From contig NC_068567.1 in the NCBI RefSeq assembly GCF_025698545.1, positions 55,185,371 through 55,249,370 of the forward strand: a stretch of 64,000 nt of DNA. The letters are read 5' to 3'. The position numbers and the translations under genes are program-made. Origin of the DNA: Gossypium raimondii (Eukaryota > Streptophyta > Magnoliopsida > Malvales > Malvaceae). Positions within the stretch are counted from its first letter, which is position 1. Every line of letters starts with the position of its first letter. Below are positions 12,085 to 23,217 of this stretch, piece by piece. The notes under the pieces are model-generated. The model ran no database searches and was not told the origin of the DNA. It saw nothing but the letters and a program-made list of their open reading frames with translations.

Positions 12085-13030
12085 TAAGGGTTAGGATTTT
12101 TAAGGGTTTAGGGTTAGGGTTTTCAATTTAATTAGGTTTGGATTTTCAATTTAATTAGGTTAGGGTTTAGGGTTTAATTAGGTTAAGGTTTTCTTTTTAA
12201 TTAGGTTAGGTTTTCAATTTAATTAGGCTAGGTTTTCTTTTCAATTTAATTAGGTTAGGGTTTTCTTTTTAATTAGGTTAGGTTTTTCAATTTAATTTGG
12301 CTAGGTTTTCTTTTCAATTTAATTAGGTTAGGGTTTTTAATTTAATTAGGTTAGGGTTTAGGGTTTAATTGGGTTAGGATTTTTAATTTAATTAGGTTAG
12401 GGTTTTCTTTTCAATTTAATTAGGTTAGGGTTTAGGGTTTAATTAGGTTAGAGTTTTTAATTTAATTAGGTTAGGGTTTTCAATTTAATTAGGTTAGGGT
12501 TTAGGGTTTAATTAGGTTAGGGTTTAGGGTTTAATTAGGTTAGGTTTTCTTTTCAATTTAATTAGGTTAGGTTTTTAATTTAATTAGGTTAGGGTTTAAG
12601 GTTTAATTAGGTTAGGATTTTTAATTTAATTAGGCTAGGGTTTTCAATTTAATTAGGTTAGGTTTTCTTTTCAATTTAATTAGGTTAGGGTTTTCAATTT
12701 AATTAGGTTAGGGTTTAGGGTTTAATTAGGTTAGGATTTTTAATTTAATTAGGTTAGGGTTTTAATTTAATTAGGTTAGGGTTAGGTTAGGGTTTTTAAT
12801 TTAATTAGGTTAGGGTTTTCAATTCAATAAGGTTAGGTTTTCTTTTCAATTTAATTAGGTTAGGGTTTTCAATTTAATTAGGTTAGGGTTTTCTTTTCAA
12901 TTTAATTAGGTTAGGGTTTAGGGTTTAATTAAGTTAGGGTTTTCTTTTTAATTAGGTTAGGTTTTAATTTAATTAGGTTAGGGTTTTCAATTTAATTAGA
13001 TTAGGTTTTTTTTCAATTTAATTAGGTTAG
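12083..13030. repeat. Telomere-like minisatellite inside MULE-1
   Basis: About 950 bp of irregular tandem units alternates TTTAATTAGGTTAGGGTTT with spacers TTCAATTTAATT, TTCTTTTCAA and TTTAGGG. Many units contain TTAGGGTTTAGGGTTTA, i.e. two adjacent plant telomere motifs. Unit length varies around 19-24 bp, so this is neither true telomeric sequence nor a simple microsatellite. It separates the convergent transposase and PMD genes. Confidence 0.93.
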
Positions 13031-13069
13031 TAGAATTCTCAAATAATATCAAAATATTCAAAATATTAA

Positions 13070-13200
13070 AAAAATTTTATTTTATTACATCAAATAAACT
13101 TCTATTTTATTACATCAAATAATATCAAAATAACTCAAAAAAATTTCTATTTTTATTACATCAAATAAACTTCTATTTTATTACATCAAATAAACTTCAA
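13070..13200. repeat. Short tandem repeat, TTACATCAAATAA units
   Basis: The word TTACATCAAATAA appears at about 13085, 13110, 13155 and 13180, mostly followed by ACTTCTATTTTA. It lies just beyond the minisatellite, in the 3' flank of the PMD gene. Confidence 0.8.
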
Positions 13201-13241
13201 AATACTCAAAATATTTGTACAAATAATTTTAAATACGGCAA

Positions 13242-15393
13242 TCAATGTCTATGCCCCGGGGATTCAGTGCCATATGGCGGCCGTCGACGGTTACGTGCTG
13301 GATTCCTCCTTTCTCTAACTTCCTGCGACGGTTGTTGTTCCTCTGGCTAGGATTTTGGTTCTTCCGGTACGGCATCTGGTTGTCGGACTTCGGACGATGA
13401 TCCACCTTCAAAAAATAATGTATGTGGAGGTATTTGCATCACGAAGGGCGACGGTGTTTGAAACCCATACGTTGCTGGGGATTGGTAAAAAGGAGAGCTC
13501 CCCGACGGCCCCTCTTGCGATCCCTCGTGCGTCGCTGGCCTATACATCGACGGTCCACTTAGCATAACAGGAAATGGAGCTGAACCGGGCATTTGGCTCC
13601 AACCTGCCATAGGACTCAGAAAAGGGTACATATAAGGGCTAGGAAACGCACCTGACATCATCTGAAAAGGCGGTTGAGTGGGTATCATCGGTTGAACTGC
13701 TGCGTCGGGTGACTGTGTCGGTGCTCTCGTTGGGCCTGGTGATTGCATGGCCACTGATGATGAGCCGGGTGAATGTCTAGGCCTATTTGAAGGGCTGCCT
13801 TCGTCGTCTTGTCGTCTTGGATTTAGAGGCCCGCGCCTTTCCCTTTCGACACGTATTTGCCGCTGCCTCTCCTCTGGCGTCAGTAAGTATGGCTTGCCAT
13901 GGATCCTAAACCATGGCATGTATTCTGGAACGCACGCTAACTCCGGAACGATGATTAGTTCCCGAGTAGGTATATATTCATGCCGATTTTCCCACATTTC
14001 CATGTACTCGGACCAGTATCTAGTCCAATCCGTATTCAATAGCCGAAGGTCGATTTTGTGGTGATCGTCAAACACCTCAGGGTCCACGGGAATCGGTTGT
14101 CTACATCCAAACTGTCGTAGCACTCTGTCTGTCTGGTGCGGCTCCACGGTTGCGTAGTTGATCAACACGACTTTCACGTGCCAAGCGTTCAGATTTTGTA
14201 AAAACTCTTCCGGGATTACTGCTCGAATTACTAGATCCTCGTATGGTGTCCATTGAAACTATATGAACATGATAGAAATATTAGTTATATATATAATACT
14301 AAATACTAAATGCTAAATATCAATCGACTAGCGAATGTATGGAAATATCTATTTGCAATAATACTTACTTGCGCTTCCGACCGTTGGTCCAATAGAAGCC
14401 GTATATCTTCAAGAGAGGACGGTAATCCAGCATGACTTGCCGGATGGTTCCACCTAATTAAATAAATTTTTAGCATACTTTTATTTTTAAAAATCTACAT
14501 AATAATTGTAAAATCTAATATAAAATTTATCTCGTTATGAGTGGGAATGTATATGGGTGGTCCACTCGAGGACGTAGAAATGAAAAGCGAAACCGTGCCC
14601 ATGATTGCAGTAGTGACAGGCAACCTCCGATTTTTTCTCTCCTCGGTCGCGTCGCCCCGCACATCTCCCGATATAACGTTGCCAAGACGGCAGACCCCAA
14701 CTAAATTCACCGGATGCTCTAAAACTAACGAGTTTTAGCAGCCATCTTAGATGTACGCAGCTCCGTGACGTGTCGGGCATCAGATAACCTCCAATTAATT
14801 GAAGAATATATGCCCGAGCATATCGGATTCTTTCAATTTCGATTGAATCTTCATCCGGATCAGGGAATGTGTCACGTAACCAGCCCATCTCGACCTTACC
14901 TCCCTCCATTTTCTCCGGAATAGCGCCCAAAAGCTCGTAGCACATCGCCTCCCAATCGCTAGATTGGGCAGACTCGGTGACTGGGTACCCGTCCACTGGC
15001 AATCCCAATTGCAGACTGACATCTTCTAGAATGATAGTGCACTCTCCACATGGAAGATGGAATGTGTGCGTCTCGGGTCTCCACCTCTCGATCAACGCAC
15101 TGATTAGTTTCGGGTACAACTTGCATCCCCGGCCTACCGTCGCCACGTGCCAAAAACCCGCTTCCCGCAGGTAGTTCTCTACCAACAGTGATGGAGGAGC
15201 ATGCATATTCCAGATCTTGCATTCCAATACTCGATCTACATACTTTTATAACAAATAATAAATTAATAATTATCTAAAAATGCATAAATAAAAAATTCTT
15301 AAATAATATTTAAAAATTAAATTTAACACTTACCATTTTCATTTGTTCCACCGATATGTGATGCTTATCAAGACGAGTCAATGATCCGGCCAT
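13242..15393 (-). pseudogene. Plant mobile domain (PMD, MAIN/MAIL-like) gene in MULE-1, decayed
   Basis: Exon 1 is 15393-15334 (starts MAGSLTRLDKHH, donor GTAAGT). Exon 2 is 15242-14531 and holds the PMD core: ALIERWRPETHTFHLPCGE, then a LEDVSLQLGLPVDG stretch and a YILQLIGGYLMPD stretch. Exon 3 is 14453-14369 and exon 4 starts at 14258. Exon 4 carries FQWTPYEDL, PHQTDRVLRQFG, PEYMPWFRIHGKPYLL and a Pro/Ser/Met-rich tail. Lesions are a one-base loss near 14693-14695 that shifts the frame after FSWG, an exon 2 donor that reads AT instead of GT (14529-14530), and TAG at 13347-13349, with the family's Arg-rich end continuing in frame to a stop at 13242-13244. PMD proteins of the host act in gene and transposon silencing; PMD copies in transposons are known. 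The role in the element is unknown. Confidence 0.9.
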
Positions 15394-15650
15394 TGATGAA
15401 ATCGTAAAAAATTTTACGATTTATAAAAATATAAAAAAATTTAAAATTATTTTAACAAAGGAAATTGAGAGGAAATTGAAATTAAATATGGATTTGAGAG
15501 AATTTTGGAAGGAAATTGAGAGGAAATATGAGAGAGGATTAGTTTGTGAAAAAATAAAAAAGGGGTGAGGGTATTTATAGTTTTTTTTTCCGTTGAGTGG
15601 GCAACGGTCAAATTTTTTACCGTTGGAGCACTGTTCATGCGCGGGCTAAA

Positions 15651-15764
15651 TCATCGCGCTTACGTGGACGCGATTTCTCAAAAAATGGACCATTCCAGTA
15701 AATAATTAAATAATTAGCCCATTTTAGTAATTTTAAAAAAAATAATTTTCTCCGTAAATTGCCC
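15651..15764 (-). repeat. MULE-1 right terminal inverted repeat
   Basis: It is the reverse-complement partner of 8308-8423. The order CATCGCGCTTACGTGGACGC, TGGACCATTCCAGTA, AATTAAATAATTAGCCCA and AGTAATTTT mirrors the left end. Confidence 0.88.
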
Positions 15765-18090
15765 GCAATTTTAACCTCAAAAGCACAGTGCTAATCATTG
15801 CTCTTTGGTCACTTTTCTACTACTAAACATATTGTCAAACTAGGCCTTAATAAATGAGTTCAACATGAATTCTACACATATTTTATATTAATAAATGAAA
15901 AGGTAGTAGAGTAAATCTTTATTCAAATTAAATATTAAAATATATTTAAAATCTTTATACTCCTAGTATATTTTAAATTTAATTTCATTATTTTTCTTCA
16001 AGGAATGCTCTCAATGATTTTCTTTCGGAAATTTTGTCCTTTTAAGTTTTAAAAATAAGTTTAATTATTAACAACGTTAAAATTCTTTTATTAAATTTGT
16101 TAACATGATATGTTGAAATTTTTAAGAAAAATCAATTGGTAAATATTTAACAAAACATGACAAGTCGATACTTGAATTTAACAAGAATTTTATTAATATT
16201 GGTAATTTTAAAATTTACGTTAACATTTTATTAGAATAAAATATTAAATTAACTAATGATGTTAGTTTATGTCAAAATTCAAAGTATGGTTGAATGGAAT
16301 GAAATAGAACTGTAATAGTATTCTTGTATTTGGTTGAATGAAATAGATGTATATTTAAATGTGTGTATCAATATTTTAACCGAATGAAATATTTAAGGTC
16401 CTGTAAGGCAATAATGACATTATAAAATTTGAAATATTAAATCACGCTAAAAATTAAAATTTAGAGATTAGATTTTAAATTTAAGTATAACATAGTAAAC
16501 CAAACAATCGATTTAAAACCTTTCAAAAACTTGAAAAACCAAGAAAAAAAAATGGAAGAAACATATCTGAAAAGGAGCATAAGCAAGACAATGAGATGAT
16601 CAAGTTTCCATCATGGAATTTTGATGATTGAGATGAGCCATGTCTAAAACTGTTGGAGCAAACAAAGTGAAAACCCTAAAAAAGAGAAATACGTGAATTT
16701 AAAGAAGTACGTAGAAGTTGACAAACTATTAAACTACTTAGGGCGTTGGGGAGGGTAATGACAATGTCGCTTCAACTCTTAAATCTAGATGATGTCGCAT
16801 ATGGTCATAAATTAAAGGATATCTTTACCACTACCATTGTGAATTGTGATCGACTCTTTTGTTCAATTGCTCTTTTAATTTATATTAATAGCTTAGTTAA
16901 TTAGTAAGTTGAGGAAATAGCTGAAATCATTCGTAAATATTTTCCTATGGGTTTCATCCTAATGGCTTTATTCTATTATAATGTACTTGTAGTTATCAAG
17001 GGGAATAGTGAACATAATTTTTAACTCGATTGGATATATCCTTCTAATGTGTGTACACTATTTCCGCATCGTCACTAATAATGTGGCCTAGCGAGTTAGG
17101 TCGATTCGAGGCATAAAGAAGTGGTTTTGTAAAGGCAAAACCTTGATGATGTTTTTCATCTCGAAAGTGTTGGAAATTTTTGGTTAAAAAAGGGTTTATT
17201 ATAATAACGAAAGTTTAGAAACAGAGCTGGTTTCTCCGTTGTCCTCGAACCCTGAATTGGATCAGCTTTGGGTTCGAGCAACACGAACCAAACATAGAAC
17301 AAGACGTGAGAAAACAATTTCTCTCTCTATAAAACGAAAAAGTTTGTTATTCTGAAAAGTAAAATTTATGCTTAGGACTAAATTCTTCATATTTTTCAAC
17401 AGAATAACAATGTATGAATGAAGTATATTTTCCTCTACCAAAGGTATCTATTTAGAGATAGAGATAAGAGAATCTTGGTTGAATAAGAGTAGCACAAATA
17501 ATATTCATTTAATAGAAAACACTGTCCTAGTCCAACTAAGGAGAGGGGGGGCACACCCTAGATAATAACATTAGGGTTGCTGCCATTCACATGTAATGGA
17601 AGGGGATTTGGGCCTCTCTTGTATTGGATCCAATTATATTTGCTTCCTAAATTATATTTAATTTATATATTCAACGAATTCATAATGACCAATTAATTTA
17701 ATTTTATTTTTGAACTCCAATTATGTGATTATAATTAATTAAATAATAATTCAAAAAACTTAAATTAATTCTCAAGTCATTTTCATACTCAGTAAGAAAA
17801 CGTAGTCTTTTGTGAATGCGACCCATTTCTCTAACTTCATTATTTTCATTCATTTTTGTTCATTTGATTCTTCATGCAATTCATTTATGATTTTAACAAG
17901 TTAGTGGAGGGATCGACTGGACATATACAATTAGAACACAAATAATTTATAATCCATGTTCTAGATTCATGACTATCCTTTCTAATAGTATCATCTCCAA
18001 AATTAAAACTCACTATATATATATATATATATTCTTTCTATCTATAGTACTAAATAATCACCATTAAAATTTCTCTTCCACTTAAAATGA
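15765..18090. other. Region between the two MULEs, no gene recognised
   Basis: AT-rich sequence with only short frames. It contains a copy (16287-16350) of the dispersed repeat at 7751. Around 17160-17660 composition is more mixed (TGTTGGAAATTTTTGG, CTCGAACCCTGAATTGG) and could be LTR-like, but no second end or target duplication was seen. A short TA run lies at about 18014-18031. TTAAAATGA at 18082-18090 is the left target duplication of MULE-2. Confidence 0.45.
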
Positions 18091-18189
18091 GGTTATTTTA
18101 CCAAACTAGTCCAAAAAATATTATATTTACAAAAATAACTCAGGTTTGAAAACAATCACCAAAATAACCTAAAAGGAACAGTAAAATTT

Positions 18190-18680
18190 AGTTGTGGTCT
18201 GTCAATGGCCGGGACTCACTCGTATTTTGCACCCATGATTGCCTAATAGTTGTGTCAAACTTAAAAAAATTAATTTTTTGGGTTTTGGCCTGTCAATGGC
18301 CGGAACCCAGGTATTTTTTTTTTAAAATTGTATAATACTGATATACGAAAAAAGGAAAAAAGAAAAACGAAAAAAAAATTTTGGGTGTTGGCCTGTCAAT
18401 AGCCGACACCCAGTACAATTTTTTTTTAAAAAAATTCTTTTTTTTTGTGTCAGAATCAGATATAAATATATGAAAAAATAAAAAAAATTTGGGTCTTGAC
18501 ACACAATGGCGGCACCAAAGACAATTTTAAAAATTTTTTTGTGTCAAAATCAAATATAAATATATGAAAAAATAAAAAATTGGGTCTTTGGCACATCAAT
18601 GGTCGACACCAAGACAATTTTAAAAAATCTTTTTTTTTCGTGTCTAAATCAAATATAAATATACTGAAAAAATAAACATA
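18190..18680 (+). repeat. MULE-2 left-arm array of hairpin units (about 5 copies)
   Basis: Copies of GGCCTGTCAATGGCCGG.ACCCA or variants lie near 18196, 18287, 18390, 18498 and 18592, each about 100 bases apart. Most are followed by poly-A/T tracts and a CAGAATCAGATATAAATATA-type segment. The first three belong to the terminal inverted repeat. Confidence 0.88.
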
Positions 18681-19265
18681 ATTATATATAAACAATAACA
18701 CAATGGTAACATATAGAATTTATCAACGGTTATTAGCTCTCTATATAAACATTTTAATAGAACAATTTATGTAAGGTTAGATTAAATTAATGAAAATATG
18801 AAAAAGAAAATTTTGTTCTCAAGAAACATTACATGGAAATATAACTTTTTAATCTTTAAAATTGTATTGCTAAGTGGACATTAATCGAAGATGCAAGAAT
18901 TAAAGAAATAAGATTTAAATTACATCATAGAAATTCGAAAAAATTTAACCTTAATGTATCGAAAAATATGCGCTATTAATCACACAATTATCTAGAAATT
19001 GCAAACATTTAGATTTTGTTCAGATATTAATTGCCTTTTTTTTCTATTTCCTCATATTTACTATTACAAAATTAAAATCCCCCAAGTCCTATATATTTTT
19101 ATTTTTAAGAATTTAGTCCTTATATTTTTAAATATTACGAAGTCATATATTCAAACAAATAATTATGTTAGATTCATTAAATAAATATTAAAAAAAGAAA
19201 AAATGTAAAAATAAAAGAAATATTTACATAATAAATTTTAAGAAAGTAAAAATTAACATAAAAAT

Positions 19266-21147
19266 TTAAAATTGTCGCAATCCTGGGGACGTCCTCGGCG
19301 CTGGCGTGTAACGATCCGGATGCCCCCGTCGGCGATGCCGTGCACCTTGCTGAGGCGTTTGATAATTGCTCGGTCCAGAGTCTTGTGTCCCTTCCGGTGT
19401 AGTTAAAAAGGTGGAATAATTATATTCACCATAATCGGGACTTAATTGGTATTGCGTGACCGGAGGTGCCGATGGAAAAATATCCTCAGTGGTGGGTGTA
19501 CGTGCTTCGGGGTGGAAGTCCGGGTGGTATGAGAATGACGATCCGGATCGTGTCGGATGTTGACGGTGGAGGTTGTCACCGAAAAAATCTTCAAATGATG
19601 GAGGAACTTCATGCACTGGATCCGGATCTATGAACTGTGATGATGAGTCGGATGCTTCATTTTCGGCCCCCAGTTCGGCCCCGAATGGCGGAACTCGGTT
19701 ACTACGCGGTTGGGCGTTCCTTGCTTGCCATCGCGAAGAATCAGGTCGCGCGTCTCTTTGGATCAGCATGTACTGACCCTGGAATATGAACGGTTTCCCA
19801 TGTGCCATATACCATACTGCGTACTCGGGCGTAGGAGAGAACCCTCCCTCTAAGACATACAAGGGAGGGCGCCTCAAATGTCGCTGATTCCACAGAAAGA
19901 TATATGGTTCATGTTTCTATGCCCAATTTAAAGAGTCCCGACTCGGTCCCTTTTTATCCGTTCCGTGGACATCTGAGATGTCAACGGGAGGGTTCGGGAT
20001 AGGCTGTGCGCAACCGAATTGCCTCAAAACCCGACCTCCATCGTGCCACTCCACCATATGAAAATTAATCAACGGCACATTAGACACGAACACGTGTTGC
20101 TGCTCGACCACCCATGACGGTATGAGTGCCGCGAGATCTTCCTGAGTATATAGCATCCATATAAACAGCAAAATAAAGACAACACGTTACTCTGTATTTT
20201 TATTTATATTTAAAACATTATATTTGGAATCATAATTTACGCCATCGCCGGAATGAGTCTCTATCATCATACGGTACACAGGTAGCGATTGAGATCGTCC
20301 AATTCCCGGTACAGTTGCCCATCTAAAAAAAAGAAATTATCAAATTATTTTTCTCATGCAAAAAATAATGAATATTTATTATAGTATAAAAAAATAGATG
20401 GCAAAATTTAACTACATATTTACCTATAACAAATGGCCAGACATAGGGTTGATGGCCCACTGATGCAAGAAATGGCATTCGGTATAATGCCCAAGACTGC
20501 AGTAGAAGGCAGCAACCGCCCATTGTTTTGGTAGTCAGCGTTGTCGCTCGACAAAGCTCACGGTATAAGCCTGCCAACACTGCCGAGCCCTAACTAAATC
20601 TTCCAGCATGCTCGAGGTCCTCTAACAAGGGGAGATACATTATCGAGATTTTATTTTGATTGACCTCAGGCAAAAGTATCCCACCTATAAGTTGCAGAAT
20701 GAACGCTCTTGCAGCGTACATAATGTCCATCTGCGTTGGACTGCTCGGAAGATGCTCGAACTTTTCTTTCAACCAACTAAATTTAATATATGTTAAACGT
20801 TCATCCTCGTTGCTCGGGGGCATCCTTCCAAGTAACCGCTCGCAAGTGCCCCACGGATCGCGTACTTTTCCAAGCTCGGTCACTGCTTCTCCATTAATAG
20901 ACAGCCCTAGTTGGACTGCTACGTCTTGCAGCGTAATGCTTACATCCCCACATGGGAGGTGGAATGTATGTGTCTTCGAGCGCCATCTTTCAACTAATGC
21001 CGATATTAAATCGGCCCGGAGCTCAGATGTTTGAATGTACGCGGCAACCCCAAAACCCGCGACATTCAAATACGGTATAACTCTTTGGTCAGGAAAATAA
21101 CCGACCAAAAAAGAATTTTTTTTAATATTGTACTGGGTGTCGCCCAT
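19266..21147 (-). pseudogene. PMD gene in MULE-2, decayed and N-terminally altered
   Basis: Read on the minus strand, 21147-20590 gives the PMD core (ALVERWRSKTHTFHLPCGD, VQLGLSINGEAVTE, AFILQLIGGILLPE). The next piece continues with YRELCRATT and LLLQSWALYRMPF to about 20430, then an exon near 20322-20237, then 20171-19917 (YTQEDLAALIPSW, GGRVLRQFGCAQPIPNPP) and 19916-19266 (PEYAVWYMAHGKPFIFQG and a Pro/Ser-rich tail). Lesions are TAG in place of the Trp codon after GRFS (near 20600), a probable one-base loss at the following donor, an acceptor reading TG instead of AG before YTQED, and TAG at 19917-19919. The apparent start ATG at 21147 lies inside a repeat-array unit, so the original 5' exon appears to have been lost or replaced. 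Confidence 0.88.
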
Positions 21148-21960
21148 TGATGCACCAAAGACTCAAAAATTTTTTATTTTTTCAGATATTTATATCTCGA
21201 TTCGACACGAAAAAATTTTTAAATTAGATCTTGGTGCCGCCATTGAAAGGCCAGCACCCAAATTTTTTTAATTTTTTTTGTATATTTATATCTGATTCTG
21301 ACACGAAAAAAAAAAGAATTTTTTTTTAAATTGTACTGGGTGCCGGCAGCACCCAAATTTTTTTTTTATTTTTTTCGTATATTTATATCTGATTCTGACA
21401 AGAAAATTTTTTTTTTAATTGTACTAGGTGCCGGCCATTGATAGGCCAGCACCCAAATTTTTTTTATTTTTTTCGTATACTGATATTTGATTCTGACATG
21501 AAAAAAAAAATTTTAATATTGTACTGGGTGTCGGCCATTGACAGGCCAGCACCAAATTTTTTTTATTTTTTTCGTATATTTATATCTGATTCTGACACGA
21601 AAAAAAAGAATTTTTTTTTTAAAATTGTACTGGGTGCCGGCCATTGGCAAGCCAGCACCAAATTTTTTTTTTATTTTTTTCGTATATTTATATCTGATTC
21701 TGACATGAAAAAAAAGAAAAAAAAATTTAAAAATTGTACTGGGTGCCGACCATTGACAGGCCAACACCCAAAATATTTTTTTCGTTTTTCTTTTTTTTTT
21801 TCTTTTTTCGTATATCAGTAGTATACAATTTAAAAAAATACCCGGGTTCCGGCCATTGACAAGCCAAAACCCAAAAAATTAATTTTTTTAAGTCTGACAC
21901 AATTATTAGACAATCATGGGTGCAAAATACGAGTAGGTTCCGGCCATTGACAGGCCACAA
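21130..21960 (-). repeat. MULE-2 right-arm array of hairpin units (about 9 copies)
   Basis: Units of roughly 100-108 bp start near 21137, 21228, 21333, 21425, 21524, 21630, 21738, 21845 and 21933. The typical core is GGGTGCCGGCC, ATTGACA, GGCCAGCACCC, i.e. an 11-base arm, a 7-base loop and a near-complementary arm. Poly-T, TTCGTATATTTATATCTG and ATTCTGACACG follow, then poly-A. Orientation is opposite to the left-arm copies. Unit boundaries were placed by eye. Confidence 0.9.
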
Positions 21961-22379
21961 CCCAATTTTACTGTTACTTTTAAGTTATTTTGGTGATTGT
22001 TTTTAAACCTGGGTTATTTTTATAAATATAATATTTTTTGGACTAGTTTGGTAAAATGGCCCTTAAAATGATTAATTAATTTAATAATTTGTGATTTAAA
22101 CCAAATGATTATATAATTATATTTTATTTTTAAGATGACCTTTTATTTTGTTATTTGTTTGCCTTCAAACGAATTACAAATACGAGAAAAGGTACCACTT
22201 TATTTGCAAGGCGGACCACTTTGTCTGTTCTAAAACCTCGGGAATTGTGTAATTTACGTATCTTATTTATATCTTTATTCTAAAAACAATTACTTTTTAA
22301 AAATGCCATTAATTTGTTGGGTATACTACAGAATTGATCATCCAATTTTCATAAATTTTTATTTGGACATAAAAATTTT

Positions 22380-22945
22380 AAAAATTGTAAAAAGAACATT
22401 TCCATTACGAATCATTTTCATTTTGATCGCCTACCGTTAATTTGAGGTTAAACAGTGTTATTGTATACTCGTTTTAATCACTCAATTTTAGTAAGTTTCC
22501 ATAACTTAACCAAGTTTTTTCCTGTAATTTGATTTCTTGTAAAACATCGATTTCTCATATAAAAACACAAGTTTTTTTACTGAAAAACTAAATTATTTTG
22601 GAAAAATATGGGAAATTAAAAGACAAAATGTTTTTTAAAGATCAAAAGCTTTTCCTTATAAAAACTCAGACAATTTTTTAGAACCCCAAAATTTTCTCCC
22701 GTACGGGAAAGCATTAAAACTAATTCTTAAAAAGGAAAAAGAAAGGAAAATAAACAGATAAAATGAATTTTTATATAAAAACTCAAGTTTTTCTTTATAA
22801 AATCCAGGTTATTAAAGGAAATTAAAAGATAAAATGAATAATAAAAATTCAAATTTACTAAAATCGAGTGAATAATAACATTATCTAACCCCAAATTAAC
22901 CAAAATAAAAATGATTTATAACGGAGGTGCCCTTTTTGCAATTTT
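22380..22945. mobile_element. Foldback miniature transposon upstream of the MIR cluster
   Basis: The left arm (22380-22500) and right arm (22850-22945) are inverted repeats sharing AAAAATTG.AAAAAG, AATCATTTT.ATTTTG, GTTAATTTG.GGTTA and CTC..TTTTAGTAA. No ORF is present. Target duplications were not resolved, so the superfamily is not assigned. Confidence 0.6.
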
Positions 22946-23209
22946 TGTTACTTCCAATGTCAAAAATAAAATCCTGTGAAAATAAAATGATAATGGTAAA
23001 TAAAGGCGAAAAAGAAAAGCAAAGTGGGGTGATGGGTGAGTTAATGGTCCATTATTCAAAACTTAAGCTGCAAACAACCCTGCAGTGCCCCTCTTTTTCA
23101 CTTTCATTTGCTTTTTCCACGTGACTTCAACCCAACGCGGTTTCTACGAAAAAGAAAGACAACCAATGTCTTTGCTTTTCTCCTCTTCTCGCTCCTTTTC
23201 TTCTCTCCC

Positions 23210-23217
23210 TTTATATA
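23210..23217 (+). promoter_or_regulatory. Probable TATA box of the MIR482/2118 cluster
   Basis: TTTATATATTC follows a pyrimidine-rich stretch and lies about 60 bases before the first hairpin of the cluster. No second TATA-like box with comparable context is obvious between the two hairpins, which suggests one transcript for both. Confidence 0.5.

Larger units (their letters stand above)
8308..15764. mobile_element. MULE-1: Mutator-like transposon carrying transposase and PMD gene
   Basis: The element is bounded by inverted repeats of about 110-115 bp, beginning GGGCATTTTACC on the left and, read inward, GGGCAATTTACGG on the right. The flanking 9-mers GTACTTTTA (8299-8307) and GCAATTTTA (15765-15773) match at 7 of 9 positions, as expected for an old Mutator target duplication. 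Inside are a MuDR-type transposase (+) and a PMD gene (-), tail to tail around a minisatellite. The subterminal zones are unusually GC-rich for the window and repeat GTGGACGCG/GACGCGATTT words that could be transposase binding sites (inference). Both genes are broken, so the copy is not autonomous. Confidence 0.9.
18091..22062. mobile_element. MULE-2: transposase-free Mutator-like element carrying a PMD gene
   Basis: The left end GGTTATTTTACCAAACTAG and, read inward, the right end GGGCCATTTTACCAAACTAG are inverted repeats that stay alignable for well over 300 bp. TTAAAATGA flanks both sides (18082-18090 and 22063-22071); with the preceding C the match is 10 bp. A 9-10 bp duplication with long TIRs is diagnostic of the Mutator superfamily. 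The interior holds one PMD pseudogene on the minus strand and arrays of hairpin units in both arms. No transposase sequence was found, so it would have needed one supplied in trans. Its ends resemble those of MULE-1 only at GG...ATTTTACC. Confidence 0.93.

Noticed and set aside
12083..13030. A true telomere or subtelomere
   Set aside because: Units are irregular and mostly TTAATTAGGTTAGGG-type; the array lies inside a bounded transposon with single-copy sequence on both sides.
17160..17660. Possible copia solo LTR starting TGTTGGAAATT
   Set aside because: No matching end or target duplication could be found.
18293..18701. Small Phe/Lys-rich frames and matching frames at 21438-21960
   Set aside because: They are translations of the MULE-2 hairpin array with poly-A/T tracts, repeating the same words in several frames.
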